A DNA stretch of 64,000 nt from assembly GCF_000479335.1 (NCBI RefSeq), contig NC_022584.1, positions 682,001 through 746,000 on the forward strand, read 5' to 3'. This document shows, piece by piece, positions 22,961 through 32,757 of the stretch (the first letter of the stretch is position 1; each line of letters opens with the position of its first letter). Below the pieces are notes generated by a model that saw nothing but the letters and a program-made list of their open reading frames with translations, was not told the DNA's origin and did no database searches. The DNA comes from Streptococcus ilei (GTDB lineage Bacteria > Bacillota > Bacilli > Lactobacillales > Streptococcaceae). Position numbers and translations under genes: made by a program.

Positions 22961-22992
22961 AGTTTATCACATTTTTGTTGCATTTGCAACAA
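22961..22992 (-). promoter_or_regulatory. Promoter and palindromic operator of the marR-B3/4 operon
   Basis: The -35 TTGCAA and -10 TAAACT (22961-22966) are 17 bases apart on the minus strand. The palindrome at 22975-22992 has arms TTGTTGCA and TGCAACAA with a 2-base centre, and contains the -35 box. Its size and symmetry fit a MarR dimer site. Confidence 0.75.
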
Positions 22993-23009
22993 ACTATTCA
23001 GAAATAACA

Positions 23010-23036
23010 AAAAAGCCGGATGAAAACCGGCTTTTT
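23010..23036. terminator. Terminator after yihY
   Basis: Perfect 10-base stem AAAAAGCCGG/CCGGCTTTTT with a 7-base loop. T-tracts exist on both strands. It lies ~20 bases past the yihY stop and upstream of the marR promoter. Confidence 0.9.
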
Positions 23037-23056
23037 CCTATTTTATTTCTTTAAGA

Positions 23057-24025
23057 TTATTCTTGATTTTTTCTCAAATTTTGAAGATGAAAACGACGCT
23101 TGAGTGAAGCTTCCTTTTGGTGAAAAGCTACTTGACCTATCTTATACTTGGCTACCACATCCCCGTCTTTTGTCTCGAATCGTGCTTCAATCGCATACTG
23201 AATACTAGCATTTAAGATACAACCAATAATCAACACCTTGGCTACCAAGATAAACCAGAACATAATGACTGCTAAAAGGACAGATCCGAAGAAACGAGCA
23301 TCTAAGAAACTCGTGATATAGTGATCGACATATTTCCAGAAGATATTCAAGGTCAAATAAAGGACTGCTGTCACAAAGATGGCTCCTGGAAAGACATAGC
23401 GAAACTTAGGAATTTTGATATTGGGCAGGGTGTAATAGAGCAAGAGCAAGGTCAAAAAGAGAAGGAAGTAAACCGAAGGGCCGGAAATATTTAGAAGGCG
23501 AAGGTAGATACTTTCATCAAACTTGAAAATCTGGTAGACGGTACGAATAATCATACGGCCAAACATAGTCAAAACGAGAGATAGACCAAACAGACCTTGT
23601 AGAGCAAAACTAATCAAGATACTGAAAATTCTCGCCCAGATAATCCCCCTCTCCTTCTCCACTCCATAACTTTTATTGAAGGCTCTTTGCAGGTAAGCGA
23701 TACACTGTGAAGAGACCCATAAAGCAGAAATGATAGAAAAACTCAGCAAACCAGTAGACGGCTTGGTAAGCACCGATGAAATAACTTGCAAAACAATGCG
23801 GTACATGGAAGCAGGTAAGACTTCACGCAAGGTCAGCAAAATCTGAGTCGGACGAATCTGAAAGTAAGGGAGGATATTGGCTGCAATCAACAATAAAGGG
23901 AGAATCGAAATCAATAAATAATAGGCTACTGCTATACTAGTGATATCCGATTCAGAGGCCATATAAAAGCGTAGGAATCCCTTAATAAACGGTCGTTCGC
24001 CTAGCCATTTTAGAAACTTTTTCAT
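23057..24025 (-). CDS. YihY/BrkB family membrane protein
   Basis: 322 residues with about six membrane segments. It begins with a cytoplasmic stretch and the family motif ITSIAVAYYLLISILPLLL, then LWVSSQCIAYLQRAFN, and a later block with YYTLPNIKIPKFRYVFPGA and FGSVLLAVIMFWF. The C-terminal ~50 residues are basic and cytoplasmic. The family was once called ribonuclease BN in error; its function is unknown, perhaps lipid or envelope related. Strong ribosome binding site GGGAGGGG. Confidence 0.9.
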   Translation of the reverse strand: MKKFLKWLGERPFIKGFLRFYMASESDITSIAVAYYLLISILPLLLIAANILPYFQIRPTQILLTLREVLPASMYRIVLQVISSVLTKPSTGLLSFSIISALWVSSQCIAYLQRAFNKSYGVEKERGIIWARIFSILISFALQGLFGLSLVLTMFGRMIIRTVYQIFKFDESIYLRLLNISGPSVYFLLFLTLLLLYYTLPNIKIPKFRYVFPGAIFVTAVLYLTLNIFWKYVDHYITSFLDARFFGSVLLAVIMFWFILVAKVLIIGCILNASIQYAIEARFETKDGDVVAKYKIGQVAFHQKEASLKRRFHLQNLRKNQE

Positions 24026-24112
24026 ATCTTCCCCTCCCTAACAAACTCATAAAAAGAGAAAAGAGCGAAACCGTTTTATCTATTCAGCTCCATTCTTTCC
24101 TCTCTACTTTTT

Positions 24113-24973
24113 TTAATAGGTTCCTTCTTCGCCTTGACTGGTCAAAATAACCGGACCATCTTTCGTAATCACAAACTGATGTTCGTACTGACAAGAAAGA
24201 CCACCGTCAAGGGTTTTGTGGGCCCAACCTGTCTTCATATCGGTATCGATTTCCCAAGTTCCGGTATTAATCATTGGTTCAATGGTCAAGACCATCCCCT
24301 CACGTAAGCGCAACCCACGTCCTGCACGTCCGTAGTGGGGAACCATAGGTTCTTCATGCATAGTTGGACCGACTCCATGACCGACCAAGTCACGGACCAC
24401 TCCATATCCTTTGCTTTCAGCATATTCCTGAATAGCTGCACCAATGTCTCCTAGGCGATTTCCGACAACTGCTTGCTCAATCCCCTTGTAGAGACACTCC
24501 TTAGTGACATCCATGAGATCCTTTACTTCTTGAGATACATTCCCGACTGCATAAGCCCAACAAGAATCTGCCAAACCACCAGAGAAGTTTTCTGTATATT
24601 TTTTCACCTGAGCTACATTATCAAAGTCTAGTTTTGAAACATCAACAACAGACTTATCTAATGGCTCTGACAAGACCATATCCACCTTTAAGAGGTCACC
24701 TTCTTTTAACAGATAGTGGCGAGGAAAGGCATGAGCCACTTCATCATTGATCCCACAACAAGTTGCATAGGGATAGTCCATCAGACTTCCTTCCACACCG
24801 ATCTGTAGGGGCAAGACATTGGCTTCTTTACAGCGACGTCGAACATACTCTTCTACTTCCCAAAGATCAAGACCCGGTTTGATCAAATCCCGAAGGCCAA
24901 TATGGATACTGGCAAGAAAATCTCCTGCACGGTCCATGGCTTCGATCTCACGCTGTGATTTCAATGTAATCAT
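24113..24973 (-). CDS. map: Methionine aminopeptidase, type I
   Basis: 286 residues. It removes the N-terminal Met from new proteins using two metal ions. Metal ligands are seen in KVDMVL, GHGVGPTMHEEP and TIEPMI. Between the two Asp ligands there is an extra ~27-residue block (around PLDKSVVDVSKLDFDNVAQ), the insert known in streptococcal type 1 enzymes. The gene lies between yihY and the CBS regulator, as in pneumococcus as I recall it. Confidence 0.95.
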   Translation of the reverse strand: MITLKSQREIEAMDRAGDFLASIHIGLRDLIKPGLDLWEVEEYVRRRCKEANVLPLQIGVEGSLMDYPYATCCGINDEVAHAFPRHYLLKEGDLLKVDMVLSEPLDKSVVDVSKLDFDNVAQVKKYTENFSGGLADSCWAYAVGNVSQEVKDLMDVTKECLYKGIEQAVVGNRLGDIGAAIQEYAESKGYGVVRDLVGHGVGPTMHEEPMVPHYGRAGRGLRLREGMVLTIEPMINTGTWEIDTDMKTGWAHKTLDGGLSCQYEHQFVITKDGPVILTSQGEEGTY

Positions 24974-24990
24974 CTATTCCTACTTCCATT

Positions 24991-26268
24991 CTAATTAATT
25001 TTCAAAGTAACGGTGGCTTTCGTGACCAGCTGCAGATTCAAATACAAATCAAAATCTATAATAGCCGATCGTCTTGTTTGGCGAACAATACGCGCTTCAA
25101 TTCGCAAGGTATCGTCCACTTGAACAGCTTGAAGATAATAGACCAACAGCTGTTCGATAATTAAATTTTTTCCAGAATTCATCATGAGCTGGCGAGTGAC
25201 CGTTGTTAAAACTTCAGTGAGAACGCCATTCGAGAGAACGCCACTTTTTTCTAACATACTTGGTTCAACCGTCAGTTCAAAATGATTGGCTTGCAGAACC
25301 ACTTTTTGACTGATTTGTTCACTAAAGGTTGGTAATCCAGACAATTGTTCCTTACTCATCCGGTCCATGACTGCACGACGGGTAATGACACCTAACAAGG
25401 TCTGATTGTTCCGAATAACAGGGATCATCTCAAAGTCTTCTGCAATCATGCGTTGACTGACATTGGCGATACTAGAAGAAAGGTTTGTCGTAAAGACGGT
25501 ACGTGACATGACCTTGTCTAGAGTTGTCTGGGGTGCCTTATCGCCGGCATCCCGCATAGTTACCACTCCAACAACCATTTGGTGTTGATTAACGACAGGA
25601 AAGCGACTAAAACGGCTCTTTCTTACCAAATCTAGATAGTCACGTACGGTATCTGTTTCCCGTAAAAAACCATATTCATGCATGGGTGAATAGACTTGTT
25701 CAACCGTTAATATGTCTGTTTTGATTTGCATGTTGGCGAGAGCGCGATTGATCATGGTCGCCACAGTATAAGTATCATGCTTGGTACGTAAGATAGGAGT
25801 TTGACCACTATTACCTAGTTCTAAAATAGAAGGATCGACATCGAAACCACCAGTTACAAGAACAGCATTGTCGTGCTTGAGGGCCAGACGTTGGATATTG
25901 GTCCGGTCTCCAACAATGAGGAGCCCACCTTCAGAGACATAATCTAAAATATGCTCTTCTGTCATGGCACCGATATAAAACTTATTGAACTCTCGTTCCA
26001 GTCCTTCTTTACCTGCCAAGACTTCCGAACCGGTTATTTCTACAATCTCTCGAAAAGTCAGATGTTCCAGGACAGCCTTTTTGGACTTAACACGAACAGT
26101 CCCACTACGAGGTCTCGTTTCAACAATTCCACGATTTTCGGCTTCTTTAATGGCCCGATAGGCGGTCCCATCACTCACCTGTAAATAGTTCGAGATACTT
26201 CTCACACTGACACGCTTGCCAATTGGTAGTTTCTCCAAATAATCTAAGATCGCTTGGTGTTTACTCAT
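24991..26268 (-). CDS. DRTGG-CBS-hotdog regulatory protein, YtoI-like
   Basis: 425 residues, four parts. An N-terminal winged helix (GKRVSVRSISNYLQVSDGTAYRAIKEAE, about 16-45) is followed by a DRTGG domain (~70-180), two CBS repeats (~190-310) and a C-terminal hotdog-fold domain (~315-425) like thioesterase/MaoC domains. It matches Bacillus YtoI in layout. CBS pairs usually bind adenine nucleotides, so a nucleotide-sensing DNA-binding role is likely, but targets are unknown. It overlaps the GNAT gene by 8 bp and precedes map by 17 bases. Confidence 0.88.
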   Translation of the reverse strand: MSKHQAILDYLEKLPIGKRVSVRSISNYLQVSDGTAYRAIKEAENRGIVETRPRSGTVRVKSKKAVLEHLTFREIVEITGSEVLAGKEGLEREFNKFYIGAMTEEHILDYVSEGGLLIVGDRTNIQRLALKHDNAVLVTGGFDVDPSILELGNSGQTPILRTKHDTYTVATMINRALANMQIKTDILTVEQVYSPMHEYGFLRETDTVRDYLDLVRKSRFSRFPVVNQHQMVVGVVTMRDAGDKAPQTTLDKVMSRTVFTTNLSSSIANVSQRMIAEDFEMIPVIRNNQTLLGVITRRAVMDRMSKEQLSGLPTFSEQISQKVVLQANHFELTVEPSMLEKSGVLSNGVLTEVLTTVTRQLMMNSGKNLIIEQLLVYYLQAVQVDDTLRIEARIVRQTRRSAIIDFDLYLNLQLVTKATVTLKIN

Positions 26269-26812
26269 TGAGATCTCCTCTATCTATGCAGAACTCGTAA
26301 TAATCCCGCATCTTTCGGGTATAGCGGTCGCTTCCCTTGAATTGTCGTTTTAACGTATAACCGGCATGTAAAGCTACCTGTTGGCTGGCTAAATTTTCAA
26401 CATGGGTAATAATTCGGACTTGTTTGAGATGAAATTCCTGGAAGGACAAGAAGGTAATTTCTTTTACAACCTCTGTCATGAGGCCTTTGCCCCAATAATC
26501 CTTGTGTAAGAAATAACCAAGTTCTGCTTCTTTCTTAATTTCATCCAATTTCTCAAATTTAATCGATCCAATCGCATGACCGGTTTCCTTATCACAAATC
26601 GCCCATATTCCCAGAGGATTCTTTAAAAAATAATTAGCCAAGACATACTGGCATTCCTCTAGGGAAGTTTGTGCCGGGAAAATAAAAGGCAAATTATCTG
26701 GATTGGAGGATATCTTGTAAAAGTCAGCTGCATCACTATATAGAAAGGGCCTCAAGAAGAGGCGCTCTGTTTCGAAACATGAATATGCTGCTAGTTGCGT
26801 CCAAATGTTCAT
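26261..26812 (-). CDS. GNAT-family N-acetyltransferase
   Basis: 183 residues of the RimJ/RimL type: ETERLFLRPFLYSDAADFY at the N-terminus, IGSIKFEKLDE, ELGYFLHKDYWGKGLMTEVV (acetyl-CoA loop), and NLASQQVALHAGY. These acetylate the N-terminus of ribosomal proteins or small amines; the substrate here cannot be predicted. It lies 12 bases after murA with no clear Shine-Dalgarno sequence, so it may depend on reinitiation. Confidence 0.88.
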   Translation of the reverse strand: MNIWTQLAAYSCFETERLFLRPFLYSDAADFYKISSNPDNLPFIFPAQTSLEECQYVLANYFLKNPLGIWAICDKETGHAIGSIKFEKLDEIKKEAELGYFLHKDYWGKGLMTEVVKEITFLSFQEFHLKQVRIITHVENLASQQVALHAGYTLKRQFKGSDRYTRKMRDYYEFCIDRGDLNE

Positions 26813-26824
26813 AAAAATCGTTCG

Positions 26825-28087
26825 TTATGCTTCATCAATTAACTTGATGTCAGCGCCCAATTGTTGCAATTTTTCAATGATGTGCGAATAGCCACGAAGG
26901 ATAAACTCAATATTGGTAATCTCTGTTCTCCCCTGTGCCATCAAGCCTGCAATCACCAAGGCAGCTCCTGCACGAAGGTCTGTCGCTTTAACTGGAGCAC
27001 CCGTTAATTGATTTGGTCCTTGGTAGACAATGCGATCACCAACTGTTTCAATCCTAGCCCCCATCCGCATCAGTTCAGCCACATGGTTGACCCGCTTTTG
27101 ATAAATAGTATCTACAATGCTTCCCTTTCCATTAGCTGTCAAGAGCAAGGGGGTCAAGGGTTGCTGCAAATCAGTTGCAAATCCAGGGTAAGGAGAGGTT
27201 TTAATGTGAACAGCTTTCAGATTTTCTTGCTTTTCAACAAAAACACTATCCTCAGAAATGGTCATGCGAACTCCCATTTCTTCTAGCTTGGCAATAAAGC
27301 TTTCCAGGTGTTCATAGAGAACATTCGTAATTTGAATTCCTTCTCCCACAGCTGCAGCAAGAGCGATATAAGTCCCTGCTTCGATGCGATCTGGGATTAC
27401 TTGGTGGCGCGTCCCGCGGAGATAGTCTACTCCTTCAATCGTAATGATATCTGTACCAGCTCCCCGGATGTGAGCCCCCATATTATTAAGAAGGGTTACG
27501 ACATCAATGATCTCAGGTTCGCGAGCGGCATTCTCAATGACGGTACGACCTTCCGCTTTGACAGCAGCTAGAATGGTATTGATCGTTGCACCAACACTAA
27601 CTGTATCCATATAGATAGCTGCCCCACGAAGACGCTTCCCATTAGTGGAAAGGTTCATACTAGAACCATCCAAGGTCATTTTAGCTCCCATCGCTTCAAA
27701 GGCTTTCAAATGCAGATCAATTGGACGCGGACCTAAGTCACATCCCCCTGGTAGACCTACCGTTGCTTGGCCATAACGTCCCAAAAGACTTCCATAGAAA
27801 TAGTAAGAAGCACGAAGACTATTGATCTTTCCAAATGGCATTGGCATATCTTTGACACCACGTGGATCGATGACAAGAGTCTCCCCATCTCGCTCCACTT
27901 TTGCTCCCATCAGAGTCATAATGTCAATCAAGCTAGCAACATCTGAAATATCTGGAACACCATCAAGTGTCACAATTTCGTCTGCTAAAATAGTAGCTGG
28001 AATAAGGGCCACTACGCTATTTTTTGCACCACTAATGGTCACCTCTCCTTTTAAAGGGCGACCACCATTAATTATAATTTTTTTCAT
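26825..28087 (-). CDS. murA: UDP-N-acetylglucosamine 1-carboxyvinyltransferase
   Basis: 420 residues from ATG 28087 (MKKIIINGG), the family start; a TTG at 28111 would add eight residues but has no support. Lys 22 and Asn 23 are in SGAKNSVVA; the catalytic Cys is 116 in [11 protein letters not shown], so the enzyme should be fosfomycin-sensitive in principle. It transfers enolpyruvate to UDP-GlcNAc, the first committed step of peptidoglycan. Streptococci carry two MurA paralogues; which one this is cannot be settled here. The promoter is at 28138-28143. Confidence 0.94.
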   Translation of the reverse strand: MKKIIINGGRPLKGEVTISGAKNSVVALIPATILADEIVTLDGVPDISDVASLIDIMTLMGAKVERDGETLVIDPRGVKDMPMPFGKINSLRASYYFYGSLLGRYGQATVGLPGGCDLGPRPIDLHLKAFEAMGAKMTLDGSSMNLSTNGKRLRGAAIYMDTVSVGATINTILAAVKAEGRTVIENAAREPEIIDVVTLLNNMGAHIRGAGTDIITIEGVDYLRGTRHQVIPDRIEAGTYIALAAAVGEGIQITNVLYEHLESFIAKLEEMGVRMTISEDSVFVEKQENLKAVHIKTSPYPGFATDLQQPLTPLLLTANGKGSIVDTIYQKRVNHVAELMRMGARIETVGDRIVYQGPNQLTGAPVKATDLRAGAALVIAGLMAQGRTEITNIEFILRGYSHIIEKLQQLGADIKLIDEA

Positions 28088-28137
28088 GTTAATTTGTATA
28101 AGCTCTTTCAATCATTCAGTAAAAAATTACCGCATCT

Positions 28138-28146
28138 ATTATATCA
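28138..28146 (-). promoter_or_regulatory. Extended -10 of murA
   Basis: TGATATAAT on the minus strand (box TATAAT 28138-28143). It would give a leader of roughly 45 bases to ATG 28087. Confidence 0.55.
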
Positions 28147-28301
28147 TAAAAACGCTTCATTTTCCACTCATTCTTATCTTTTGATCGGTCCATCCAATTC
28201 CTAGAAAACTTCAACTATATGTTTTACTATTTTTTTATATTTTCAGTTCCTTACCTAGTTTATCTATGCTATATACTCATTCGCTGTATGTGTATTTTAT
28301 C

Positions 28302-28334
28302 AAAAAAGGCAGTTCTTTTCAGACCACCTTTTTT
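28302..28334 (-). terminator. Terminator of the cop operon
   Basis: AAAAAAGG/CCTTTTTT stem with a partly paired interior, 4 bases past the copZ stop. On the minus strand it ends in TTTTTTG. Confidence 0.75.
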
Positions 28335-28338
28335 GAGC

Positions 28339-28545
28339 TTATTTTACTTCATTTCCTAGTTCATATTTACTGTCTTTTAGAGCTCGGATCAAGGACCATT
28401 TCCAAGGTTTCCCTTCAATGGTTACTTGATTCTTCTCTAAATCAACTCTTACTTCTTCTACACCTTTTACTGCGGATAATTTTTCAGTGACAGCATTGGC
28501 ACAACCTTGGCATTTCATTCCAGTAATTTCATATGTTTTTGACAT
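28339..28545 (-). CDS. copZ: Copper chaperone CopZ
   Basis: 68 residues from ATG 28545 (MSKTYEITG), which has AGAAAGGAC upstream; a longer frame starting at 28578 has no good start signal. One heavy-metal-associated domain with Cu-binding MKCQGC near the N-terminus and the fold's usual VEEVRVDLEKNQVTIEG. It carries Cu(I) to CopA or to the CopY repressor. Last gene of copY-copA-copZ, 48 bases after copA. Confidence 0.93.
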   Translation of the reverse strand: MSKTYEITGMKCQGCANAVTEKLSAVKGVEEVRVDLEKNQVTIEGKPWKWSLIRALKDSKYELGNEVK

Positions 28546-28593
28546 ATTTTTGTCCTTTCTTTCGCATAAGGAGAGCATTTTTTCTCCTAGATT

Positions 28594-30822
28594 TTATAAT
28601 TTTTTTCTCTTTAATCTTAGAGCATTGACGACGACGGATACTGAGCTAAAACTCATGGCTAGACCCGCTAGCATAGGATTTAAGAGGGGACCACCAAATA
28701 GATAGAGAAGGCCCATCGCCACCGGAATAGCTAAAACATTGTAGATAAAGGCCCAGAACAAGTTTTCCTTAATCGTTTGAATCGTGTAGCGACTAATTTC
28801 CAAGGCCCGGACTACATCCATCAATTGGGGTTTCATAACTACGATATCTGCACTTTCCATGGCAATATCAGTTCCAGACCCCATGGCAATCCCGATATCT
28901 GCAGTTGCAAGGGCTGGTGCATCGTTGATCCCATCCCCCACCATGATCACAGACTTGCCTTCTGCTTGCAATTCTTGGATCACTCGTGATTTTTCTTGAG
29001 GAAGGACTTGACTGATGACCTGCCGGATTCCAGCCTTCTTAGCAATCGCTTGAGCAGTTCGTTCATTATCCCCAGTTAGCATGATCACCTTCTTGCCCAT
29101 TTTTTCAAGACTAGCAACCATTTCTAGACTATCTTCCTTGATGCGGTCTGCTACCCCAAATAGAGCCATTAATTGCCCATCTTCAGCTAAGAAAATCGGG
29201 GTTTGTCCATCCTGGGTCAAGACTTCCAAGTCAGCCTTGGCAAGACGAACATCGATTCCTTTCTCTTCCATTAGAGTTTGATTCCCAGCTAGATAAACCT
29301 TCCCTGCATATCTAGCAGTGAGGCCCCTTCCTGTTAGACTGGAGAAGTTCTCCATCTCTAATAAGTCTACAGGTACTTCTTTTGCAGCATCCAGAATAGC
29401 CTGTCCCAGCGGATGTTCGGACTTGGCTTCCAGAGAAGCTAGGACTTGTAAGGCATGGTTCGTTTGACCATAGGTATAGGAAGAAGACAACTGAGGTTTA
29501 CCTTGAGTGATGGTCCCCGTTTTATCAAAGACCAAGACTTGCGCTTGGTGAGCTAACTCAAGGACATCCCCCCTCTTGTAGAGGATTCCATGCTCTGCCC
29601 CTAAGCCTGTGCCCACCATAATGGCTGTCGGAGTCGCCAAGCCTAGGGCACATGGACAGGCAATGACCAAGACACTGATCGTAACCGTCATAGCAAAGGT
29701 GAAAGTTTCACCCATGATAAAGTACCAAAAGAGGCCTGATAAGAGGGCAATCCCCATGACTACAGGGACAAAGACTCCTGCCACTTGATCCGCAATCTTG
29801 GCAATCGGTGCTTTGGTTTGTTGGGCATCTTCCACCAGCTGAATGATTTGTGCTAGTAAGGTATCCCGACCAACTTTCTCAGCCCGATAAACCAAACTAC
29901 CTTGTCCATTAATGGAACCTGCGTAAACTGGACTGCCTTCAGTTTTTTGGATGGGGATAGATTCACCCGTCAGCATGCTTTCATCAATGGCTGATTGTCC
30001 GGAAACCACTTGACCATCAACGGCTATTTTTTCACCTGGTTTGACCAGGATCTGATCTCCAATGACCAAGTCTTCTACAGGTAGTTTCACTTCCTTTCCA
30101 TCACGTAGGACCGTTGCCTCTTTAGCCGCCAGATGCATGAGCTTTTTGATAGCTTGAGAAGTACGCCCTTTTGATAATGTTTCAAAATACTTACCCAAAG
30201 TAATCAAGGTTAAAATCACGGCTACAGATTCAAAATAAAGCTGGTGCACGTGATGGTGGTGGCCAAGCAAAATGTGATAAGTCCCATAAAGACTATAAAG
30301 AAAGGCTGCACTAGTCGCTAAAGCTACCAAAGCATCCATATTGGGATGGCCTTTTAGAAGGGTTCGGAAGCCATTTCGATAAAAGGCTCGACCGAAAACC
30401 ATCACAGGGATGGTCAAGGCCAAAAGTACAAGAGTATAAGCCACAGGTGCTTGATCAGGTGAAACAAATGCAGGTGCCGGTAGGCCAATCATGGGCCCCA
30501 TTGCTAGATAAAAGAGAGGCAGGGTGAAGACGGAAGACCAAAAGAGGCGTTTTCGGATCACTTGTAGCTTGTCACCTTCTCGCTCTTCTTGGCTCTTAGC
30601 TGTATCTGGATTGTATACTACTGCCTCATAACCGGCGTCCGCTACTGCTTTTGAAATAGCCTCTGGACTCAAAGGTTCCCCCTGATATTCAACCGTCATT
30701 TTTTCAGTGGTTAGGTTGACTGTCGCTTTTTCAACACCCTCAAGATGGTTAACAGCTTTCTCCACATTGATCACACAGGATGCACACGTCATCCCATTGA
30801 CGACAAAAGTTTCTTCTTTCAT
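28594..30822 (-). CDS. copA: Copper-exporting P1B-type ATPase
   Basis: 742 residues. A single N-terminal metal-binding domain has GMTCASC (10-16). Eight membrane segments; the CPC metal-transport motif is in ACPCALGLATP (~390), the phosphorylated Asp in DKTGTIT (~431), followed by SEHPLG, MLTGDN and VGDGINDAPAL. It expels Cu(I). The ATG overlaps the copY stop (ATGA). A His-rich loop, GHHHHVHQ, sits between the early membrane segments and may add metal contact. Confidence 0.96.
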   Translation of the reverse strand: MKEETFVVNGMTCASCVINVEKAVNHLEGVEKATVNLTTEKMTVEYQGEPLSPEAISKAVADAGYEAVVYNPDTAKSQEEREGDKLQVIRKRLFWSSVFTLPLFYLAMGPMIGLPAPAFVSPDQAPVAYTLVLLALTIPVMVFGRAFYRNGFRTLLKGHPNMDALVALATSAAFLYSLYGTYHILLGHHHHVHQLYFESVAVILTLITLGKYFETLSKGRTSQAIKKLMHLAAKEATVLRDGKEVKLPVEDLVIGDQILVKPGEKIAVDGQVVSGQSAIDESMLTGESIPIQKTEGSPVYAGSINGQGSLVYRAEKVGRDTLLAQIIQLVEDAQQTKAPIAKIADQVAGVFVPVVMGIALLSGLFWYFIMGETFTFAMTVTISVLVIACPCALGLATPTAIMVGTGLGAEHGILYKRGDVLELAHQAQVLVFDKTGTITQGKPQLSSSYTYGQTNHALQVLASLEAKSEHPLGQAILDAAKEVPVDLLEMENFSSLTGRGLTARYAGKVYLAGNQTLMEEKGIDVRLAKADLEVLTQDGQTPIFLAEDGQLMALFGVADRIKEDSLEMVASLEKMGKKVIMLTGDNERTAQAIAKKAGIRQVISQVLPQEKSRVIQELQAEGKSVIMVGDGINDAPALATADIGIAMGSGTDIAMESADIVVMKPQLMDVVRALEISRYTIQTIKENLFWAFIYNVLAIPVAMGLLYLFGGPLLNPMLAGLAMSFSSVSVVVNALRLKRKKL

Positions 30823-31253
30823 TTATCTTCCTCCACATGACTGGCACAGTGACACTGGCCAGGTTGGCAATCACATTGAACCCGCTCCACGCTCACTTTC
30901 GAAGCCAGGAGGTCTTGCAACCCCTTCATTTGCTCCTCGGTCATAGGGGTTTGCTGGATTAATCGCTCCAATATGTGACCATGCTTGGTCAAGCAGATCT
31001 TACTTAAAACTTCATTAACAGCTGTAAAATTAGCCTCTTCTTCATTGAGGATGGTCTGATACAAATAGGTCCGACCTTCTCTTCGACTCGTCAGATAGCC
31101 TTTATCAGCTAAGCGCCCCAAGAGGGTTTTTACCGTTGATGCGGACCAGTCTTGCTTGGTGGAAAGAATCTTAGTTATTTCTGTAGAAGTCGTTTCTCCC
31201 TTGGTCCAAAGGACCCGCATGACTTCCCATTCAGCACTTGAAATCTTAGCCAT
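30819..31253 (-). CDS. copY: CopY-type copper-responsive repressor
   Basis: 144 residues. The N-terminal winged helix of the BlaI/CopY family (ISSAEWEVMRVLWTKGE, TVKTLLGRLADKGYL) and a Cys-rich C-terminus, CDCQPGQCHC, which binds Zn or Cu. With Zn it represses; Cu(I) displaces Zn and releases DNA. Its operators are both visible: cop boxes at 31292-31301 and 31345-31354 around the promoter. Confidence 0.95.
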   Translation of the reverse strand: MAKISSAEWEVMRVLWTKGETTSTEITKILSTKQDWSASTVKTLLGRLADKGYLTSRREGRTYLYQTILNEEEANFTAVNEVLSKICLTKHGHILERLIQQTPMTEEQMKGLQDLLASKVSVERVQCDCQPGQCHCASHVEEDK

Positions 31254-31291
31254 TCATTTTCCTTTCTATCTCCTATCATGGATAATTGGTT

Positions 31292-31354
31292 TACGTTTGT
31301 AGTTTTATTATACGCTTCCTATTTTTCTTGTCAATACTTTTGTTTACATTTGTA
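31292..31354 (-). promoter_or_regulatory. cop promoter with two CopY operators
   Basis: Consensus promoter on the minus strand: TTGACA (31329-31334), 16-base spacer, TATAAT (31307-31312). A perfect cop box TACATTTGTA (31345-31354) lies upstream of the -35, and TACGTTTGTA (31292-31301), one base off TACANNTGTA, lies just downstream of the -10. Confidence 0.92.
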
Positions 31355-31372
31355 GATTTATTTTACAAAAAA

Positions 31373-31546
31373 GAGGCTGGGACAAAAGTCCCAGCTTTTC
31401 AATTTTCTTTGCATTGTAGAGCAAGACGCAGTGGTTGAGTGGGCTCTACTACGCTGATTTCATCAGCTTTTAAAGCCCTACTCAACTACGCGGAGGTGGG
31501 ACGACGAAATCGAATTCTAACAAATGACCGATTTCTGTCCCACTCT
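31373..31546 (-). repeat. Interspersed three-stem repeat, copy 5
   Basis: Same element, minus orientation, 14 bases after the metK stop and 18 bases before the upstream cop box. The last hairpin GCTGGGAC/GTCCCAGC is followed on the minus strand by CTCTTTTTTG, so it can terminate metK and insulate the cop promoter. Confidence 0.9.
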
Positions 31547-31560
31547 CTCTTTCTATCTAC

Positions 31561-32751
31561 TTACTTAACTGCTTCTTTCAAGGCTTCTACCTTATCCAAG
31601 CGTTCCCATGGAAGATCAATATCCGTCCGTCCCATATGGCCATATGCTGCTGTTTGACGGTAAATCGGACGTTTGAGATCCAACATTTGAATAATCCCTG
31701 CAGGACGAAGGTCAAAGATTTGACGCGCTGCTGCTTCTAATTTGCTTTCAGCAACTGTTCCTGTACCGAAAGTATCGATACGAACAGATACAGGGTGAGC
31801 CACCCCAATCGCATAAGCCAATTGCACTTCTGCCTTCTTAGCAAGCCCTGCTGCCACGATGTTTTTAGCGATATAGCGAGCTGCATAAGAAGCGGAACGG
31901 TCCACCTTAGTCGCATCCTTACCTGAGAAGGCACCACCACCGTGACGTGAGTATCCACCATAGGTATCCACGATGATCTTCCGACCCGTCAAACCTGAGT
32001 CTCCTTGAGGTCCTCCGATAACGAAACGACCAGTTGGATTGATGAAGAATTTTGTTTCATCATCCAGATAAGAAGCTGGAATCACTTCCTTGATGACCTT
32101 GTTGATCACATCTTGGTGGATTTGTTCATTGCTGACATCTGGATCGTGTTGAGTTGAAATAACCACCGTATCCACGCGCACTGGCTGGTCATTTTCATCA
32201 TACTCAACAGTGACTTGTGACTTGGCATCTGGACGAAGGTAGCTGATATCACCAGACTTCCGAAGCTCTGCCAACCGACGAACCAACTTGTGACTGAGTG
32301 AAATTGGTAATGGCATGAGTTCTTCTGTTTCATCCACCGCAAAACCAAACATGATACCTTGGTCACCTGCACCAATCAAGTCAAGTGGATCTTGGTCTGC
32401 GTTTCCACGGACTTCCAAAGCTTCATTAACCCCTTGAGCGATATCAGGAGATTGTTCCACCAAAGATGGGTGGACTCCCACTGTTTCAGCCGAGAATCCA
32501 TACTCAGTGTTTGTATAACCAATCTCTGCAATGGTATCACGAACCACACGGTTAATATCGACATAAGCTGTAGTTGAAATCTCACCAAAGACATGCACGG
32601 AACCAGTATAAACAGCTGTTTCTGCAGCCACGTGTGCTTCTGGATCTTGCTCTAAAATAGCATCCAAAATAGCATCTGAAATTTGGTCTGCAATCTTATC
32701 TGGATGCCCCTCAGATACCGATTCAGACGTGAATAATTTACGTTCTGACAT
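31561..32751 (-). CDS. metK: S-adenosylmethionine synthetase
   Basis: 396 residues. It has [21 protein letters not shown] at the N-terminus, [25 protein letters not shown] and GGGAFSGKD, all family signatures. It makes SAM from methionine and ATP. The upstream leader contains an SMK box whose anti-Shine-Dalgarno segment pairs with the GGGGGGAC binding site, so SAM represses its translation. Confidence 0.97.
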   Translation of the reverse strand: MSERKLFTSESVSEGHPDKIADQISDAILDAILEQDPEAHVAAETAVYTGSVHVFGEISTTAYVDINRVVRDTIAEIGYTNTEYGFSAETVGVHPSLVEQSPDIAQGVNEALEVRGNADQDPLDLIGAGDQGIMFGFAVDETEELMPLPISLSHKLVRRLAELRKSGDISYLRPDAKSQVTVEYDENDQPVRVDTVVISTQHDPDVSNEQIHQDVINKVIKEVIPASYLDDETKFFINPTGRFVIGGPQGDSGLTGRKIIVDTYGGYSRHGGGAFSGKDATKVDRSASYAARYIAKNIVAAGLAKKAEVQLAYAIGVAHPVSVRIDTFGTGTVAESKLEAAARQIFDLRPAGIIQMLDLKRPIYRQTAAYGHMGRTDIDLPWERLDKVEALKEAVK

Positions 32752-32757
32752 AAAAAT

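Noticed and set aside
23057-24025. YihY as ribonuclease BN
   Set aside because: That old label came from a mistaken gene assignment in E. coli; the protein is a multi-spanning membrane protein with no nuclease motif.
26825-28111. murA start at TTG 28111
   Set aside because: ATG 28087 gives the conserved MKKIIINGG start; the eight extra residues match nothing in the family.
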